A DNA stretch of 64,000 bases from NCBI GenBank assembly GCA_947492585.1, contig CANLND010000014.1, positions 1 through 64,000 on the forward strand. Direction: 5' to 3'. Under the pieces are notes generated by a model. That model searched no databases and was not told the DNA's origin. It worked only from the letters and a program-made list of their open reading frames with translations. Shown in pieces: positions 34,888 through 43,180 of the stretch; the stretch's first letter is position 1; every line of letters starts with the position of its first letter. The position numbers and the translations under genes were made by a program. Origin of the DNA: an uncultured Paracoccaceae bacterium. GTDB lineage: Bacteria; Pseudomonadota; Alphaproteobacteria; Rhodobacterales; Rhodobacteraceae.

Positions 34888-35982
34888 TTACGCCTCGCGG
34901 CGGCGCAGCCAGTCCTGCAAGTCCGCCAGAAGGTCTTCGCCAACCGCAGTCCCCATCAGTTCAATCTTACCCTCATCCGGGGAAAACCCCAATCGTAGGC
35001 CGGGACCCGCGTTCAAAATCAACCGCTCCCCGACGGCCATTTTGGGGGTGGTGCTGCGCACACGAGGACGGACCGGCGAGGCCCCCTGCGTCACGGGGTG
35101 ATCCGGGGGCGAGGTTGCCTCAGCAGCGGGCCGGGGACGCTCAAGCGCGGCGTTCAAGACGGCCAACTCTTCGTCTGGTGTCCCTCGCGGGGTCTTTAAC
35201 ATTTCAGCTTCCAGAGCCGCCAAAAAAGCAGGCGAGCTTTCGATCTCTTTCACCAGCGCCAACCCCAGCCGTTCGCTGATGGCGGTGGGGAAATGCAGCA
35301 GACCATCCAGGCTTTCGACCAAGGTCACAAAGCTGCCAATCTTGGAGCGACGGGACCGGGTGGCATTGCCAAACAGACCCTGAAGTGCTAGTTTTTGGCT
35401 CTGAAATACGCCTTCTTTCAGCGCACGCACCGCAATACGGGCGCGTTCATAATGCGAAAGATTGACCCGAATTTCATTCTCTTCGACCATCGCCACATAA
35501 GCCGCCTCGGCGCTGTCAGGTTCAATCACCCGCGCCAGAACAGTGGCAAACTGCGGCGCGCGGCCGCCATCATGTAATGCGGTCAGCGCCGTCAAACGTC
35601 GCCAGCCCGAAATCAAACCATGGGTCATGCCGTCAACCAGTTCGGGCAGGGCGACCACTTCAATTGGGGTTTGCTGGCCACGGGCCCGCAAAGACGCCTC
35701 TAGCGCCTCCATCTCTTCGGGGTTCTGCTCCAGCCGGTCGCGCACCAGATAGCCACCGTCGATCGCAGACAGGGGCAGTTCCTGGATCATCAGACCTTTG
35801 CTGCGCGCCTCGGCCAGCACGCTGGACAGCTCTTCGAGAGCGGCATGGGCGGAAGCCTCACTGGCGACCTGCGCAATGGGCGCGCTGCTGGCCCCCAAAG
35901 GGGCGGCAGACAGGGGCGCTGATGTGGCGTCAGGCGCCAGATAGCTGCCTTGGGCTGGGGTCAGTCGTTTGCGTTTTGCCAT
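34888..35982 (-). CDS. parB: Plasmid partition protein ParB
   Basis: A 364-aa protein from ATG 35982, preceded by a GGAG site. Residues about 65-185 are the ParB N-terminal CTPase domain: LPLSAI, ISGWRRLTAL (about 124-133) and ENEIRVNLSHYERARIAVRAL are the conserved boxes. A helix-turn-helix region follows (ATRSRRSKIGSFVTLVESL), then a C-terminal part ending in a short dimer-type segment. It binds parS next to its own 3' end and works with ParA to segregate the replicon. It lies 52 bases after parA on the same strand. Confidence 0.95.
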   Translation of the reverse strand: MAKRKRLTPAQGSYLAPDATSAPLSAAPLGASSAPIAQVASEASAHAALEELSSVLAEARSKGLMIQELPLSAIDGGYLVRDRLEQNPEEMEALEASLRARGQQTPIEVVALPELVDGMTHGLISGWRRLTALTALHDGGRAPQFATVLARVIEPDSAEAAYVAMVEENEIRVNLSHYERARIAVRALKEGVFQSQKLALQGLFGNATRSRRSKIGSFVTLVESLDGLLHFPTAISERLGLALVKEIESSPAFLAALEAEMLKTPRGTPDEELAVLNAALERPRPAAEATSPPDHPVTQGASPVRPRVRSTTPKMAVGERLILNAGPGLRLGFSPDEGKIELMGTAVGEDLLADLQDWLRRREA

Positions 35983-36034
35983 ATCGTTAGGTCTCCTCGT
36001 GCCAGCACACTGACAGCAGTCTGTTATCGCAGCC

Positions 36035-37462
36035 TTACTGGGCCGCGCGCGCCTCTTGCGTCGCCTCAAGCTCTTCGCGGCGCCACACGCCCAGCAAGAG
36101 CCGTTTGAAGGCGGCATAGGTGGCATCAAAGGTCTCGCGCCCGCGCGCATAGGTCTCGCGGTTGAAATCGCGATAATCGGCTTCATAGATGCCCGAGACC
36201 TGCTCGCCGGCCTGTCCGATCAGGGCGGTGTAATCCTGTTTGTGCGGGCTGAGGGTTGGCCCCAGATAAGCCTGCATCAACCCCGCCAGCTCGCCCTGTT
36301 GGGCGCCGTCGTAGCGGGTGATGACCGTGCGCACCGCATCCCATTCAAACCCCATCTCAGGCCGGCCCAACGCGCGGGCGGCAAGGTTTTCACCATCTTC
36401 GATCGAGGCAAAGGTGGAATGCAGCATGTCAAAGAAACGACCGGTGCTGTCAAATTCCAGAAACGACGCGCCCATGGGCACCAGCAGAATGTCAGCGGCC
36501 GACAACCCGTTGATGGTGAGATAGCCAAGGGCCGGGGGGGTGTCGATAAAGATCACATCGTAATCATTCAGAACCCCATCCGCCTCCAGCCGATCGGTCA
36601 GCGCATCCCACAGTTTCCAGGAGCGCGCGGCCATGCGCCAGACCGGGATCTGGAATTCCGCCCAATAGAGATTCAGCTGCGCGCCGATCAGATCGATGTT
36701 GGGCCAATGGGTGGATTGGATCACGTCCTGCGCGGTCATCTCCATCGCAGCTGTCAGCCCTTCGTCCAGCGGCTGGGGCGGATCACCGCGGTCCAGACGG
36801 CGCTGGTTTTCCAGCCGCAGATGATCACCGTAATGGCGCGCCAGCAGCGGAAAAGCGGTTTGCCATTCATCGTCAACCTGCCCGCCAAAAATGGAGGTCA
36901 TCGAGCCCTGACTGTCGAGATCAATCACCAGCACCTTGTAGCCGTCCAGCGCTGCCGACATCGCCAGATGGGCGGCGGTGGAGGTTTTGCCGACGCCGCC
37001 CTTAAAGTTGGCCACCGCGACCATTTTGGCGGGCAGGTCTTTGGGCCGGTAGGGGGTGTAGTCTTTGGCTTTGGACCCCTGCGCACCAAAGAACGCCCGC
37101 AGGATCAGAACCTCATCCAGTGTGAACCATTTGGCGCCGCCTTCGACCTCAACCTGACCTTGGGGCAGGGAGGGGTTTTGTTTCAGCACCCGGCGGAAAT
37201 GGGCCTGGGCGACGGGGATCAGATAGCGGGTGATTTCCCATGTTGAGAACAGGCGCAGCTGTTTTTGCCCGGCTTCATTCATGCCCCGGCTGGCCAGATC
37301 CGCGCGGCCCCGACCACAGGCTTCGGCGATGGCCGCAAAGCCTGTGGTGCTGGTGGGCGCATCCAGATCCGCCAAAGCGGCATCGGGATCGATGTTGAAA
37401 TAGGGCGGCAGATCGGCGCTGACGGTGCTGCGTTCGCGCGTTTTGGGACTGTCCTTTGCCAT
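36035..37462 (-). CDS. parA: Plasmid partition ATPase ParA
   Basis: A 475-aa protein from ATG 37462 with an AAAGG site; a longer frame reaches 37561 but adds residues unlike the family. Residues about 70-145 form an N-terminal DNA-binding region (TLDEVLILRAFFG), as in type Ia ParA proteins that repress their own operon. The deviant Walker A box FKGGVGKT is at 153-160, with LVIDLDSQGSMTSIF next and the Walker B region VIFIDTPPALGYLTINGL. The long size fits plasmid type Ia ParA. It shares the intergenic origin region with divergent repA. Confidence 0.95.
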   Translation of the reverse strand: MAKDSPKTRERSTVSADLPPYFNIDPDAALADLDAPTSTTGFAAIAEACGRGRADLASRGMNEAGQKQLRLFSTWEITRYLIPVAQAHFRRVLKQNPSLPQGQVEVEGGAKWFTLDEVLILRAFFGAQGSKAKDYTPYRPKDLPAKMVAVANFKGGVGKTSTAAHLAMSAALDGYKVLVIDLDSQGSMTSIFGGQVDDEWQTAFPLLARHYGDHLRLENQRRLDRGDPPQPLDEGLTAAMEMTAQDVIQSTHWPNIDLIGAQLNLYWAEFQIPVWRMAARSWKLWDALTDRLEADGVLNDYDVIFIDTPPALGYLTINGLSAADILLVPMGASFLEFDSTGRFFDMLHSTFASIEDGENLAARALGRPEMGFEWDAVRTVITRYDGAQQGELAGLMQAYLGPTLSPHKQDYTALIGQAGEQVSGIYEADYRDFNRETYARGRETFDATYAAFKRLLLGVWRREELEATQEARAAQ

Positions 37463-37953
37463 GGGGCAAACCTTTTTAACTGCGGGCCAGATCCGCGGGC
37501 GAGAGGGGAATTCTGCGGTGTGATTTGGCCAATGTATCGTGTTTTCAGTAGAATACCACAAAAGGCATTACATGAAAGAAATATCGACACACACCTTAAT
37601 TTTTCTAAGCAAATCACACGTTTGCAACAAAGGTGACGGCGGGATTTTGCGCAATTTCGAAGCGTCTTGGATTTTTTTCCCTGTTATTTATGAGTTATAT
37701 ATTAGTTACGGCACCAAAGACACTACACAATATCCCTTTGTTTCAAGGGGATGGGGGGCAAAATTTTGGATGGGGTGAATCTAAAACCCCGATCAAATGA
37801 ATCTAATCCCCCGACAAGGTGACTCTGAACCCCCGTTGCGAGGGGCTGTGGATAACTCTAAGGTGAGCGTAATCAAAACCACGAAACCCGAGTCAGCCCA
37901 ACAAATGAGGCCAGCCGGGATGAGGCAAAGCCCAAAGGGCAGGTGGCAGTGAC
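37463..37953. promoter_or_regulatory. Intergenic region between parA and repA (promoters, AT-rich segment, origin)
   Basis: The 491-base spacer is AT-rich between about 37540 and 37720 and must hold the divergent promoters of parA and repA. Inverted 9-mers GTGTGATTT (37518-37526) and AAATCACAC (37611-37619) could be operator arms. The 12-mer GTTTGCAACAAA at 37620-37631 recurs inverted in the promoter region at 57442. The iterons and the DnaA box lie in the right third. Confidence 0.6.
37775..37855. other. oriV: Putative replication origin: three 22-bp iterons plus DnaA box
   Basis: Three directly abutting 22-bp repeats occupy 37775-37796, 37797-37818 and 37819-37840. They share the core (G/A)TGA(A/C)TCT(A/G)A followed by a C-rich run and G. 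A perfect DnaA box in inverse orientation, TGTGGATAA, is at 37847-37855. An AT-rich stretch lies to the left and repA begins 98 bases to the right. This is the standard layout of an iteron-controlled theta origin bound by RepA. Confidence 0.85.
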
Positions 37954-38985
37954 ATGAGCAACGGTGCAGTGACGGCGGGATACCCGCCGGAAGGGCAGGG
38001 GGATTTTTTCCTTTGCGATATCTTTGATGCGATTCCCAAAAACGATCTGGCGTCGATGGAACATCCGCTGTTTTCCTTGGCGACGCGGCCGGACCGGCGC
38101 ATTTTGAATTATGAACACAATGGTGCCCAGATCACCGTGACCCCCAGTGTCAAAGGATTGGCGACGATCCATGACAAAGACATTCTGATCTTTTGCATCA
38201 GCCAGCTGATGGCGGCGCTGAACGCGGGGCGGCAGGTCAGCCGCACCCTGCATCTGACGGCGCATGATCTGCTGATCGCCACCAATCGCGAAACGTCGGG
38301 CGATGCCTATCGGCGGCTGCGTGAAGCGTTTGAGCGGCTGGCCGGGACCCGCATCACCACCAATATTGTCACCGGTGGTCACGAGGTGACCAGTGGATTT
38401 GGGCTGATTGAAAAATGGGAAATTGTGCGCCGCGCGCCGGCCTCTGGACAGAAATCAGGACGTATGATCAGCGTGGCGGTGACGCTGTCGGATTGGCTGT
38501 TTCGGGCGGTCTTGTCCAAATCGGTGCTGACGCTGAACCGCGATTATTTCCGTCTGCGCAAACCGCTGGAGCGGCGGATCTATGAGCTGAGCCGCAAGCA
38601 TTGTGGTCGCCAGCCAGAATGGGTGGTGTCGGTGGACACGCTGTTAAAGAAATCCGGATCGGCCAGCCCGCGCCGGGTGTTTCGCAAAATGCTGCGCGAC
38701 ATGATCAAGGGGCAGACCTTGCCGGATTATGCGCTGGAAGAATTGTCCGGTGATCTGATCCGGTTTTCCCGCAAAGGTGCGGTGGTTGAAGGCGCGCCGC
38801 AGTCGCTGCCTGTTTTGAAATCCGAAACACTGGAGCGTGCGCGCACGCTGGTGCCGGGCGCTGATGTTTACGCGCTAGAGGCAGAGTGGCGCGCCACCTG
38901 GATCCGGACAGGAAGCCCGGTGTTGCGCAGCGCCGATGGGGCGTTTTTGGGCTGGGTCAAAAAACGCACCACCCCTGATCGTTAA
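37954..38985 (+). CDS. repA: Plasmid replication initiator RepA
   Basis: A 343-aa initiator. It resembles alphaproteobacterial RepA proteins, with HPLFSLATRPDRRILNYEHNG near residue 37, KDILIFCISQLMAALNAGR and LTLNRDYFRLRKPLERRIYELSRKH in the second winged-helix half. Such proteins bind iterons and open the origin. The gene starts 98 bases from the DnaA box and reads away from parA-parB. This RepA plus parAB arrangement is one of the plasmid types known in roseobacters; the exact compatibility group would need a tree. Confidence 0.92.
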   Translation: MSNGAVTAGYPPEGQGDFFLCDIFDAIPKNDLASMEHPLFSLATRPDRRILNYEHNGAQITVTPSVKGLATIHDKDILIFCISQLMAALNAGRQVSRTLHLTAHDLLIATNRETSGDAYRRLREAFERLAGTRITTNIVTGGHEVTSGFGLIEKWEIVRRAPASGQKSGRMISVAVTLSDWLFRAVLSKSVLTLNRDYFRLRKPLERRIYELSRKHCGRQPEWVVSVDTLLKKSGSASPRRVFRKMLRDMIKGQTLPDYALEELSGDLIRFSRKGAVVEGAPQSLPVLKSETLERARTLVPGADVYALEAEWRATWIRTGSPVLRSADGAFLGWVKKRTTPDR

Positions 38986-39019
38986 TTTACGTCATGTGTC
39001 GGCATTAAGATTTAAAGCA

Positions 39020-39036
39020 AGGCGCCTTAGGCGCCT
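39020..39036. terminator. Hairpin after repA
   Basis: A 7-bp perfect stem AGGCGCC / GGCGCCT with a TTA loop, 35 bases after the repA stop. Only a short T stretch follows, so termination strength is uncertain. Confidence 0.45.
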
Positions 39037-39120
39037 GTTAAGGGGTCGACATGCGTCGGCCCTTTTTGGCCTGAAACCGGGCATAAAGGTTAAGAGCCTA
39101 CAGCATTTTATCAATGAACC

Positions 39121-39135
39121 TTAATGTTGCCTTAA
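39121..39135. promoter_or_regulatory. CtrA-like binding site upstream of beta-helix gene
   Basis: TTAATGTTGCCTTAA matches the full CtrA consensus TTAA-N7-TTAA exactly. It lies 99 bases before the start codon of the beta-helix gene. A further TTAAC half site occurs about 40 bases downstream. Confidence 0.6.
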
Positions 39136-39234
39136 TTCCTTCCGCAAAGCGCCCGTTCTTCCCCGTTTACCCAAGTTAACGCCACGCGGTGAAAGTACCG
39201 CAAAAATCCATGGGTGTTGCAAGGAGACTGAGGC

Positions 39235-41196
39235 ATGAGTTTTGACCGGATCATAGAGAATGTAGTGTTGACCGACACGCTGGTGCTCGAGGGCACGGAC
39301 TGGGACAATACATTGATCCGCAATGTGATCATCAAAGATGTGAGCGGCAATGGTATCTTGCTTCGCGACGTGGCCAATGTGCGCATTGAAAATGTCACCA
39401 TCCACAATGTGACGGGCGATGGGATCAAGCTGAGCACCCAGGGGGGCACGCGGGATGTGGTGATTGTCGACAGCCACCTGCATGACATTGGTCAGGACGG
39501 GATCAACGCCGGCCAACGTGATGACAATGATGTGGACCATCCGGGCCTGCGGATTTTGAACAACACGCTGGAAGATGTGGCGCAAAACGGCCGCGGCGAT
39601 GGCATGTTGCATGGGATCTATGTGCAAAGCACCGATTATGTGATCGATGGCAACATCATCCACGGCGTGCCCGATGGCAATGGCATCTCGGTGCGCAGCT
39701 CAGGTCAGGTGAGCAACAATCACATCTCTGAAACCGAGCAAAGCGGCATTGCCTATTTTGCCAACAACTACAAAGGCAGCAGTGATGCGCTGGTGATCCG
39801 TGACAATGTTTTGGCGGACACGGGCCGCGATGGTCTGCGCTCGCCCATTGATCTGCTGGAAGTCTATAACCGTTGGGAAGAGCAGGTGGTGTCGCGTATC
39901 GATATCACCAACAACCGGGTGACGGCGGTGGATGTGCCTGTGGTGGGCATTGCACCGGATTATGCCGATCTTGCGGTGGATATCACGCAAGAGGGCAACC
40001 GGGTGATTGCACCGATTGAGGCGGGGGCGGCTGGATTTGGGGATCCGGATGGTGATCCTGAGATTGCGCCGCTGCCTGCCGAGCAGATCGAGTGGCCGCT
40101 GATGTCTGAAGACAATGTACGTCTTATGCTGGCCAACAGCGGATTTGGCGAGAGCAGGGTGCTGCTGTCTGTGGGGCAGGCCGCGCCTGAGGTGCGTACA
40201 TTGGATCCGGGCACCATCTTGCGCGTGTCCAATTTCCACGAAGTGGGTCTGTCGGTCTATGCGACCTCTGGGCACTCTGAGGCGCTGTTGAGCGTGGATG
40301 CGGGCCGGGTTGGGGTGCTGTCAGAGGGGGAGGACATGGCCTTTGCCGGGGATCGTCCGGTGTTGATCTCGGGCGATGAAACGTTGCGGTTTTATCTGGA
40401 AGACACCGAGATGACGCAGGTCACCCAGGTTGCGGTTGGGCTGGATTATGTGAGCGATGGCGAAACGGTGACGCTGGAGCTGTGGAGCAATGGTGTCTTT
40501 TTGGCCGACGTGACCCGCGCGGCCACTTCGGTGGTGCAGATTGAAACAGATGTGGCGTTTGATCAGGTGCGGCTGGCCGCCGGGACTGACAGTGATTTTG
40601 CCCTGTCGTTTTTTGAATTTGGCACCAGTGCCACGCCGACCCTGCCGCAGGGTGATCAGATAGAGGTCGCCACGGTGAGCGCGGGAGGCAGCCTGACCAC
40701 CAGCGTGGGGGGGGGCTCTTTTGCGCAGGTGGTGCAGAATTCGGTTGAGGCCAACAGTTACAGCCTGCCCACCGGAACACGCGCTGCTGAGGTGAACCTG
40801 AACGAGATCGGGGTCAAGCTTGCGGGAGTGGACGGTGTGGTGGCGATTGATGCGGGGCAGATGTACATCACCGGTGATGATGAGCTGGGCACGGATGCGG
40901 AACTGATTGCCGGAGACGACCAGTTTGTGTTCAGCCTGAAACCAGTTGATGGGGTGGGGGATGCCACATCGGCGGTGTTGGATCTGAGCGATTTCAGCGC
41001 CGGTGAAACGGTGATCCTAGAGGCCTTTCATGATGGCATGTATCTGGGGCAGACGGTGCACACGGGCGGCGATGAAATTGTGTTTTCCACCCATGGGGTG
41101 TTTGACGCGCTGGTGGTGCGGGCGGGGGAGGGCAGTGATTTTGCGCTCACCGGGTTTGAGTTCCAGCGGCTTGATCTGGATCTGGGCCTGGCCTGA
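39235..41196 (+). CDS. Right-handed parallel beta-helix protein, possible polysaccharide lyase or epimerase
   Basis: A 653-aa protein with a strong AAGGAG site. Residues about 15-250 form parallel beta-helix coils (VIIKDVSGNGILLRDVANVRI, ENVTIHNVTGDGIKLSTQGG, GIYVQSTDYVIDGNIIHGV) of the pectate-lyase or mannuronan-epimerase fold. Residues about 370-470 and 550-653 are two copies of a beta-sandwich domain (compare GETVTLELWSNGVFLADV with GETVILEAFHDGMYLGQTV, and DSDFALSFFEF with GSDFALTGFEF). There is no N-terminal signal peptide; type I-like or other unconventional export is likely. It probably trims or modifies exopolysaccharide. Catalytic residues cannot be fixed from sequence alone. A CtrA-like site precedes it. 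Confidence 0.78.
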   Translation: MSFDRIIENVVLTDTLVLEGTDWDNTLIRNVIIKDVSGNGILLRDVANVRIENVTIHNVTGDGIKLSTQGGTRDVVIVDSHLHDIGQDGINAGQRDDNDVDHPGLRILNNTLEDVAQNGRGDGMLHGIYVQSTDYVIDGNIIHGVPDGNGISVRSSGQVSNNHISETEQSGIAYFANNYKGSSDALVIRDNVLADTGRDGLRSPIDLLEVYNRWEEQVVSRIDITNNRVTAVDVPVVGIAPDYADLAVDITQEGNRVIAPIEAGAAGFGDPDGDPEIAPLPAEQIEWPLMSEDNVRLMLANSGFGESRVLLSVGQAAPEVRTLDPGTILRVSNFHEVGLSVYATSGHSEALLSVDAGRVGVLSEGEDMAFAGDRPVLISGDETLRFYLEDTEMTQVTQVAVGLDYVSDGETVTLELWSNGVFLADVTRAATSVVQIETDVAFDQVRLAAGTDSDFALSFFEFGTSATPTLPQGDQIEVATVSAGGSLTTSVGGGSFAQVVQNSVEANSYSLPTGTRAAEVNLNEIGVKLAGVDGVVAIDAGQMYITGDDELGTDAELIAGDDQFVFSLKPVDGVGDATSAVLDLSDFSAGETVILEAFHDGMYLGQTVHTGGDEIVFSTHGVFDALVVRAGEGSDFALTGFEFQRLDLDLGLA

Positions 41197-41209
41197 GCCG
41201 GATGTAAAA

Positions 41210-41233
41210 CGGCCCCGCTGCTGTGCGGGGCCG
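41210..41233. terminator. Bidirectional terminator hairpin
   Basis: Perfect 9-bp stem CGGCCCCGC / GCGGGGCCG with a TGCTGT loop, between the convergent beta-helix and FemAB-like genes. A-rich bases flank both sides (TAAAA before, GTGTGAAAAA after), so it suits either direction. Confidence 0.75.
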
Positions 41234-41251
41234 GTGTGAAAAAGGGCGGGA

Positions 41252-42337
41252 TCAGCTGCGTTTGTGCCACAGCGCCTTGAGGCGCTGTTTGTATTTTGAG
41301 CCCCGATAGGCGCGGCGCAGTTTGTTGGTGATCAGATACAACAGCGGGCGCAGGGGTTTGATCATGATCGGCATGACCTGCACAATCTGCGGCCCATAGC
41401 TGGTTTTGAATTTTTCGCGGCCTGCGGCGCTGGCGTCTTTGTCCAAGGTGGGATCGGGGAACCCCACCATATCAAAGGCGGTGGCGCCTTTGGATTTCAG
41501 ATCCACCATCACGTCCCACATCAACAGATGGGCGCGCGGCACTTTGCGCACATCGGGGGCGGTGGCGGAAATCAGGTTATAGCCGATGCGCCCTTCGATG
41601 TAATTGACCGACCCGCCAATCAGCCGCCCGTCCCAGTCCACCGCCAGCAGGCTGCCGCGTTCGGGATGTGCGGTGAGATAATCGTAATGGGGTTCAAACC
41701 GGTGCTGGCTGTCGATCTCCATATCGGTGGCCTCGGCCATGTCGATCATGATCTGGCTCAGGGCTTCGGCCTCGGCGCGGGACGCCACCGGGCGGGTGCT
41801 GAGGTTCTGGCGTTTTGACTTGCGGATCTTGTACTGGCAGTCCTTGGCAAAGGATTTCAAAATGTCATCGGTGTCGGGGGTCAGATCGACCAGCGCCGTG
41901 GCGGTGGGCAGGTTTTGCAGATCGCGGCTGATGCGATGATAGCCGAGACCCTCGGCGGCGGCGGTCCAGGCGGGGATGTCCTGCCCCAGAACCGAAGGGT
42001 TCAACGCCAGGCTGATGCCGCCCAGTTTTTTGATTTGGCGCTCCAACGCGGGCATTAGAGCCTGAAACTGTTCTGGCGTGGCCACCACCGGGCCGCGCCG
42101 CATCGAGGCCAGCCCCATCCCCCGTTTCAGCCAGTTCATCCGCACCAGACCCGCTGCCACCAGGGCCCCGCTGTCATCATGTGCGGCCATACAGTAATAC
42201 CCCTGCCGCCCCGAGGGCGTGTTCAGATCCCGCCAGACGGGCCATTGATGCACTGCGCCGCGGGGGTGGTCGCACAAAAAGGCATCGATCTCGGCCAGCA
42301 GGCTGGGGGCCGGCTCTGAGGTGAGGGTAATGTTCAT
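41252..42337 (-). CDS. FemAB/GNAT-like acyl- or aminoacyltransferase
   Basis: A 361-aa protein from ATG 42337; longer frames add non-family residues from the divergent gene region. The sequence GPVVATPEQFQALMPALERQIKKLGG and the second GNAT-like half (SFAKDCQYKIRKSKRQNLSTR, GSLLAVDWDGRLIGGSVNYIEGRIGYNL) match FemAB-family proteins, which consist of two GNAT folds. GREKFKTSYGPQIVQV near the end is typical. Members outside Gram-positive bacteria occur in exopolysaccharide and exosortase loci and are thought to add aminoacyl or acyl groups. The substrate here is unknown; the downstream polysaccharide locus is the likely context. Confidence 0.8.
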   Translation of the reverse strand: MNITLTSEPAPSLLAEIDAFLCDHPRGAVHQWPVWRDLNTPSGRQGYYCMAAHDDSGALVAAGLVRMNWLKRGMGLASMRRGPVVATPEQFQALMPALERQIKKLGGISLALNPSVLGQDIPAWTAAAEGLGYHRISRDLQNLPTATALVDLTPDTDDILKSFAKDCQYKIRKSKRQNLSTRPVASRAEAEALSQIMIDMAEATDMEIDSQHRFEPHYDYLTAHPERGSLLAVDWDGRLIGGSVNYIEGRIGYNLISATAPDVRKVPRAHLLMWDVMVDLKSKGATAFDMVGFPDPTLDKDASAAGREKFKTSYGPQIVQVMPIMIKPLRPLLYLITNKLRRAYRGSKYKQRLKALWHKRS

Positions 42338-42454
42338 GAGGTAATTTGCCTTGTGCCGAGCGGATGGGTCTTTTCCACATTTGGGTGAGCTGGTAGCGTC
42401 AAAACCGCGCCCGCCCTTTGGGAATGTGAACTTTATTGTCTGGATGTATCTACA

Positions 42455-43108
42455 ATGCTTGCGAAAATTAAAAGACAATTTGAAAAAACCCAAAAATTGG
42501 GCGTCAAAGGTGCTGCGAAAAAGCTGTTTCGCGACAAAATCTATTCTGTCGACCACGTGTTGATCCTGGATCGGTCACTGGAGGAGGATTATCCACTGAA
42601 AAAAGTGCGGGCCAAAGGGGTCACGGCGCGTGTGGCCTCAACCATGGAAGAGTGCGCGCCGCTGTTCGCAGCCTTCCCGGACCGGGCGGCCTATTTTCGC
42701 GATTACATCCAGCAGGGGTGCCATGTGATGTATGGGGTGCGGGATGATAAAGTGGAGGCCTATGTCTGGGTTTCCACCCAGGATTTCTACGACAAATATC
42801 TGTACCGCTGGACCTTTGTCTTGGAGCAGGCGCAGATGTATCAATATGCCGGCTATGTGGTGCCGGAACGGCGTGGATCGACCCTAAGTCTGGCGATGAT
42901 GAACCAGGCCAATGCGCATTTCCACGCTTTGGGGTTTCATAAAACACTGGCGGCGGTGTCTGTCGACAACAGTCCGTCGATGAAATTTCACTCCAAGCTG
43001 CAGTACCGCGCTACCGGTGCGGCGTTTAACACGTATAAATTGTTTGGCTTTCGCTGGGCCCGCGCGGCGGAACCGCGCGCCGAAATCAGCATGTTCCCGC
43101 GCGCGTGA
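42455..43108 (+). CDS. GNAT-family N-acetyltransferase
   Basis: A 217-aa protein divergent from the FemAB-like gene across 117 bases. The N-terminal 40 residues are basic and helical (KIKRQFEKTQKLGVKGAAKKL). A GNAT fold follows: YGVRDDKVEAYVWVS, YQYAGYVVPERRGSTLSLAMMNQA (acetyl-CoA loop region) and LGFHKTLAAVSVDNSPSMKFHSKL, which has the NxxS/M-type strand after the CoA site. The substrate is unknown. Together with the FemAB-like protein it may decorate a polysaccharide or lipid precursor. Confidence 0.78.
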   Translation: MLAKIKRQFEKTQKLGVKGAAKKLFRDKIYSVDHVLILDRSLEEDYPLKKVRAKGVTARVASTMEECAPLFAAFPDRAAYFRDYIQQGCHVMYGVRDDKVEAYVWVSTQDFYDKYLYRWTFVLEQAQMYQYAGYVVPERRGSTLSLAMMNQANAHFHALGFHKTLAAVSVDNSPSMKFHSKLQYRATGAAFNTYKLFGFRWARAAEPRAEISMFPRA

Positions 43109-43156
43109 CGCGGGGCACTTTTTTGGGGGCTGCGGGACTTTCATCCACGCTGGTCA

Positions 43157-43176
43157 GACCTTATCGGCATAAGGTC
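43157..43176. terminator. Hairpin between convergent GNAT and GT4 genes
   Basis: Perfect 8-bp stem GACCTTAT / ATAAGGTC with a CGGC loop, located between two converging genes. There is no T-run, so termination is presumed from position. Confidence 0.5.
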
Positions 43177-43180
43177 ATGA

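Noticed and set aside
42338-42556. Longer N-terminus of the FemAB-like protein
   Set aside because: The added residues overlap the divergent GNAT gene start and do not resemble the family.
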